Below, one piece after another: positions 42,257 to 45,123 of a DNA stretch of 45,123 nucleotides. The notes beneath the pieces were generated by a model. It did not search any database. It saw nothing but the letters and a program-made list of their open reading frames with translations, and was not told the origin of the DNA. How positions within the stretch are numbered: the first letter of the stretch is position 1; every line of letters begins with the position of its first letter. The DNA comes from CAIJMI01 sp043798445 (GTDB taxonomy: Bacteria > Patescibacteriota > Microgenomatia > UBA10105 > UBA927): contig JAZDOQ010000022.1 of NCBI GenBank assembly GCA_043798445.1, forward strand, positions 1 through 45,123, in the 5' to 3' direction. The translations under genes and the position numbers were made by a program.

Positions 42257-43192
42257 TTATACTAATTTTTTCTTTAATTCTTCAATCATCACCGTCGTCA
42301 TTTTTTCCAAGGTATATTCATGTTTCCATCCCCAATCATTCCTGGCAGTTGCATCATCAATTGATTCCGGCCAACTATCAGCAATTGCCTGATGGAAATC
42401 CGGTTTGTATGTAACGTCAACCTTCAGGTGTTTATTAATCTCTTTTGCAAGATCCTCGGCAGTAAAACTAATGGCTGCTAAATTATAGCTGGTTCTCACC
42501 GTGAGTTTGATTGGATCTGCTTCCATGAGCTCCATCGTTCCCCTGACTGCATCATCCATATACATCATGGGGAGCGTTGTATCAGGACGGACAAAACATT
42601 CGTACTTCCCTTTTTGCAGGCCTTCATAGAAGATGGCGACAGCATAATCCGTTGTTCCACCACCTGGTGGTGTTTTCCAACTGATAATTCCCGGATACCG
42701 AACCGACCGAATATCAATACCAAATTTTTTGACGTAATACGCAACGAGCAGTTCTCCCGCAACTTTCGTCACGCCATACATGGTGGTCGGTTCAAGAACC
42801 GTTCGTTGTGGCGTATTAACCCGTGGTGTTGTTGGCCCGAATGCAGCAATTGAGCTTGGCCAAAAGACCTTGAGTTTGTAGGTAACTGCCAAATCAAGAA
42901 TTGTTTTGAGTCCTCCCATGTTAATCTGCCAGGTGAGCGATGGATCAATTTCCCCTTTTGCGGAAAGAAGGGATACGAGATGATATACCGTATCGATTGA
43001 ATATTTTTTGATGATGGATTCAATTTTGTCTCCCTCTCCGATTTCAGCAGTTTCAACAATACCTTTGAAGTCTTTTGGAATCGTGTGATGTCCTATCGCA
43101 ACGACATGATCCATTCCAAATTTTGTTTGCAGTGCGGGCACAAGTTCACTGCCGATCTGTCCAAACGCCCCCGTAACAAGAATGTTTTTCAT
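42257..43192 (-). CDS. L-threonine 3-dehydrogenase, SDR type
   Basis: 311 residues from ATG 43192. GAFGQIG (8-14) binds NAD; PSSIAAFG and Y139-G-V-T-K143 are the catalytic set; PGIISWKTPPGGGTTDYAV is the signature I associate with SDR-type threonine dehydrogenases (distinct from zinc Tdh). Oxidises threonine to 2-amino-3-ketobutyrate, passed to Kbl. A frame extension to 43270 exists but runs into tRNA-Thr and the promoter. Promoter TTGACT/TACAGT, 9 bases before the ATG. Confidence 0.88.
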   Translation of the reverse strand: MKNILVTGAFGQIGSELVPALQTKFGMDHVVAIGHHTIPKDFKGIVETAEIGEGDKIESIIKKYSIDTVYHLVSLLSAKGEIDPSLTWQINMGGLKTILDLAVTYKLKVFWPSSIAAFGPTTPRVNTPQRTVLEPTTMYGVTKVAGELLVAYYVKKFGIDIRSVRYPGIISWKTPPGGGTTDYAVAIFYEGLQKGKYECFVRPDTTLPMMYMDDAVRGTMELMEADPIKLTVRTSYNLAAISFTAEDLAKEINKHLKVDVTYKPDFHQAIADSWPESIDDATARNDWGWKHEYTLEKMTTVMIEELKKKLV

Positions 43193-43201
43193 ATACTCCG
43201 T

Positions 43202-43230
43202 ACTGTATCGATAGCTACAAAAAAAGTCAA
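43202..43230 (-). promoter_or_regulatory. Promoter of the threonine dehydrogenase-kbl operon
   Basis: Minus strand TTGACT (43225-43230), 17-base spacer, TACAGT (43202-43207), 9 bases to ATG 43192. Located between the operon and the divergent tRNA-Thr. Confidence 0.6.
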
Positions 43231-43271
43231 CAACGCAAAGAGCAGCAATATTTGATAAAATGAAAATCATT

Positions 43272-43343
43272 GCCCGGGTAGTTCAGTGGTAGAACGTTTT
43301 CTTGGTAAGAAAAAGGTCGGGAGTCCAATTCTCCCCCCGGGCT
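43272..43343 (+). tRNA. tRNA-Thr (GGT)
   Basis: Acceptor GCCCGGG/CCCGGGC perfect, anticodon stem TTTTC/GAAAA, loop TTGGTAA (anticodon GGT). CCA is not encoded (TCAT follows). T-loop TCCAATT again has C at position 55. TAAAAT lies 10 bases upstream. Divergent from the threonine-degradation operon. Confidence 0.95.
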
Positions 43344-43361
43344 CATAATTGGAAAGGAATG

Positions 43362-44801
43362 TTATTTCGCCACCCAACCCCAGACTCCGTCGAAACGGGC
43401 ATTCACGCGCGGATATTTCCCCGCCTCACCAACATTACTTGTAAACAAACTTACTGTGCCGTTTGCACCAAACACTGCGTTTTCTTCTTTTCCGATCCTA
43501 ATCCAATCCGTATCCGTATCACCAATCCTATATAAAGCAGTGTATTTATTTCCTTTCCGTTTAAGCACAAGAGTAAGCTTATTTTTGTCTACATTCACAA
43601 ATGCTCTCTCGCCAAGTGTGCCATCAGGATTGTATACCAGAAAGACAAGTTTACTTGTTGAACCTGTTACCACCCAACGGATCTGCGCTGCTTCATCATC
43701 GACTGTTGTAAACGACCGGAAAGAAAGACCAGCCGCTCCTTTTCCATCACCCGTTACGGTTGGCTTATACATTGCAGTCTGTACATAAAAATCCTTATCA
43801 CTTTTGACAATCGGTTCCTTACGCGTTATAACAGCACGGCCCGGTTTGCTTTCAACCGCACCCGCAGGCACATTCAAATTAAGATTATTCGACGGCGTTT
43901 CTATCACTGTTGCACCGCTTGATACTGATATATTCCACTTATTTGCAACCACCTGGTTGGAAAAACCATCATAGAATTCTATTCTGTTGCTTGGTTCACC
44001 TTCCCATCTGATTCTCACCGTATCAAACCGTCCAACTACTTTAGGGAACTTCCCGTCCTTGCCTACGTTATTGGTAAATATTGCAACGTTACCGGCATTA
44101 CCGAGTGTTGCGTTGTATTCCTGACCAAGCCGTATCCATTTAGCGTCATCCGACTCATCTCTATCAACCTTATAATATGCACGGTATGTTTTATTTACTC
44201 TGTCAAGACGAAATACTGCGAAGGTGGAAGATAAATCTGCATCCTTCGATTCCAATATGGTTCCATCTGCAGCAGAAACAGTAAATTTCACCTTGCTCGC
44301 TGTGCCATTGACAATCCATTGGATGCGAGCGCCTTCATCATCAGCCGAACCGGATGAAGAAAACCGCAAACCGGTAGTTCCAGATCCATCGCCTGTAACA
44401 ATCGGACGATACAAAACCCCAACTATACGGAAATCAGCCTTGTCATCAAACCGTTCTTTGAACATTAAATAGCCATATTTACCCGCACTGCTTACATTAC
44501 CTGCAGGAATATTAATGCGCAAATTATCATACGCAGTTTGAACAATAGAAGCATTGCCGTTTTTTCCTACAGTCCATTTGTCCGTATTGATAGCGTCTGC
44601 TTTAAATGCATCCGTAAAACCCTGGGTTAATTTTGGTTGGTTGTTTGATGCAAATAGTTTAATTAGCGGAGCAAACGGCGTTACAATAGACGCAAAATTC
44701 CCGCTGATGACAAGGGTAGAAACACCAAGGAAAACAACAACGAAGAGTGAAAGCACAAGTGACACCGATATACGCGATTTCTTTTTTATAAACTTGGTCA
44801 T
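43362..44801 (-). CDS. Surface protein with two tandem beta-sandwich domains
   Basis: 479 residues: basic start, one membrane helix (about 12-38), then two homologous domains (about 58-255 and 270-479). Corresponding motifs: FTDAFKADAINTDKW / FYDGFSNQVVANKW, PTVTGDGKGAAGLSFRS / PIVTGDGSGTTGLRFSS, and GNVAIFTNNVG / GTVSLFTSNVG. The pattern is that of LamG/concanavalin-like glycan-binding sandwiches, by inference. It has a standard promoter and an AAGGAG site, and ends 18 bp from tRNA-Thr (convergent). Confidence 0.78.
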   Translation of the reverse strand: MTKFIKKKSRISVSLVLSLFVVVFLGVSTLVISGNFASIVTPFAPLIKLFASNNQPKLTQGFTDAFKADAINTDKWTVGKNGNASIVQTAYDNLRINIPAGNVSSAGKYGYLMFKERFDDKADFRIVGVLYRPIVTGDGSGTTGLRFSSSGSADDEGARIQWIVNGTASKVKFTVSAADGTILESKDADLSSTFAVFRLDRVNKTYRAYYKVDRDESDDAKWIRLGQEYNATLGNAGNVAIFTNNVGKDGKFPKVVGRFDTVRIRWEGEPSNRIEFYDGFSNQVVANKWNISVSSGATVIETPSNNLNLNVPAGAVESKPGRAVITRKEPIVKSDKDFYVQTAMYKPTVTGDGKGAAGLSFRSFTTVDDEAAQIRWVVTGSTSKLVFLVYNPDGTLGERAFVNVDKNKLTLVLKRKGNKYTALYRIGDTDTDWIRIGKEENAVFGANGTVSLFTSNVGEAGKYPRVNARFDGVWGWVAK

Positions 44802-44807
44802 ATATAA

Positions 44808-44850
44808 CTCCTTATAGATAAACTATATGGTAGAAAAAAATACGTGTCAA
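44808..44850 (-). promoter_or_regulatory. Promoter and Shine-Dalgarno of the two-domain surface protein
   Basis: Minus strand TTGACA (44845-44850), 17-base spacer, TATAGT (44822-44827), then an AAGGAG site (44808-44813) 6 bases before the ATG at 44801. An ordinary leadered promoter, in contrast to the leaderless ones elsewhere. Confidence 0.75.
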
Positions 44851-44907
44851 GTTTTTTTCAATTCCCTCTCTGAATAAGTTACGATACATATTCGACATTG
44901 AGAAACA

Positions 44908-45123
44908 ATGTCAGGAATAAAATTCGGTAAAACTGGTGTTCCCTCGCATGCATACCCAATCCTGAGTAGAATCAGAGGTCTAAAGGGGGTGATGCCTGTG
45001 ATTTCTAGCCTACGGAAGTTTGATACGTCAGATGTAGCCAAAGAACGGATGCGGATTCTTTCGTTCTACGAGACCTACGGAGAGCATGCTGCCATGGAAG
45101 CCTTTGGTGTATCCCGAAAGACC
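44908..45123 (+). CDS. Transposase/integrase N-terminus, cut by window end
   Basis: First 72 residues only. DVAKERMRILSFYETYGEHAAMEAFGVSRKT is a helix-turn-helix of the kind that starts IS481/rve-type transposases found often in CPR genomes; the catalytic DDE domain would lie beyond the window. The ATG sits in a perfect hairpin (GACATTG-AGAAA-CAATGTC, 44894-44912). Confidence 0.6.
   Translation, partial: MSGIKFGKTGVPSHAYPILSRIRGLKGVMPVISSLRKFDTSDVAKERMRILSFYETYGEHAAMEAFGVSRKT

Overview
The window looks like a chromosomal segment from a reduced-genome bacterium of the Candidate Phyla Radiation (Patescibacteria). Evidence: a 16S rRNA gene (minus strand, 3' end beyond base 1) carrying two AT-rich intervening sequences at helix tips and one mismatch to each of the common 515F and 806R primer sites; very tight packing with 4-20 bp gene overlaps; many short secreted or single-pass proteins; TGA read as stop, which argues against the Gracilibacteria/SR1 code. 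Assignment to a particular CPR phylum is not possible from what I can see.

Layout. 1-1742: 16S gene with its own promoter, a terminator-like leader hairpin and a boxA. 1797-12090: surface-glycan locus; three multipass membrane genes on minus (two GT-C-like) face a plus-strand operon of sugar-nucleotide and transferase genes (cupin epimerase, C-methyltransferase, RmlD-like reductase, WecB-like epimerase, GT2, membrane-anchored SDR). 12083-21145 (minus): SpoU methyltransferase, PAP2 phosphatase, a 69-residue membrane protein, topA, dprA, then a wall/shape block (UGM-like flavoprotein, PBP2, PAP2-like protein, MreB). 21190-24436 (plus): a second dprA, comM/yifB, yraN and an unknown. 24979-25903: DUF6922/AbiEii-type toxin-antitoxin candidate. 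25916-31475: Wzy-like ligase with TPRs, def, fmt, bL28, M50 protease and a small protein whose metal-ligand pattern resembles cadmium carbonic anhydrase, followed by a deoxyribosyltransferase-like/RHH fusion. 32305-33189: a REP-associated transposase with its palindromes. 33487-40831: surface/secreted proteins, including one with about 88 cysteines in 590 residues, an ArsR-like regulator, a structured intergenic region and tRNA-Tyr and tRNA-Thr genes. 41036-43343: threonine dehydrogenase and glycine C-acetyltransferase next to a second tRNA-Thr. 43362-45123: a duplicated beta-sandwich surface protein and the start of a transposase.

Two themes run through the window. First, most promoters that open a transcription unit put the -10 hexamer only 6-10 bases before the start codon, implying leaderless mRNAs; genes inside operons or behind longer leaders more often have Shine-Dalgarno sites. 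Second, a large share of the coding capacity goes to the cell surface (glycan synthesis, wall shape, exported proteins). The most unusual single gene is the carbonic-anhydrase-like protein at 30861-31475.
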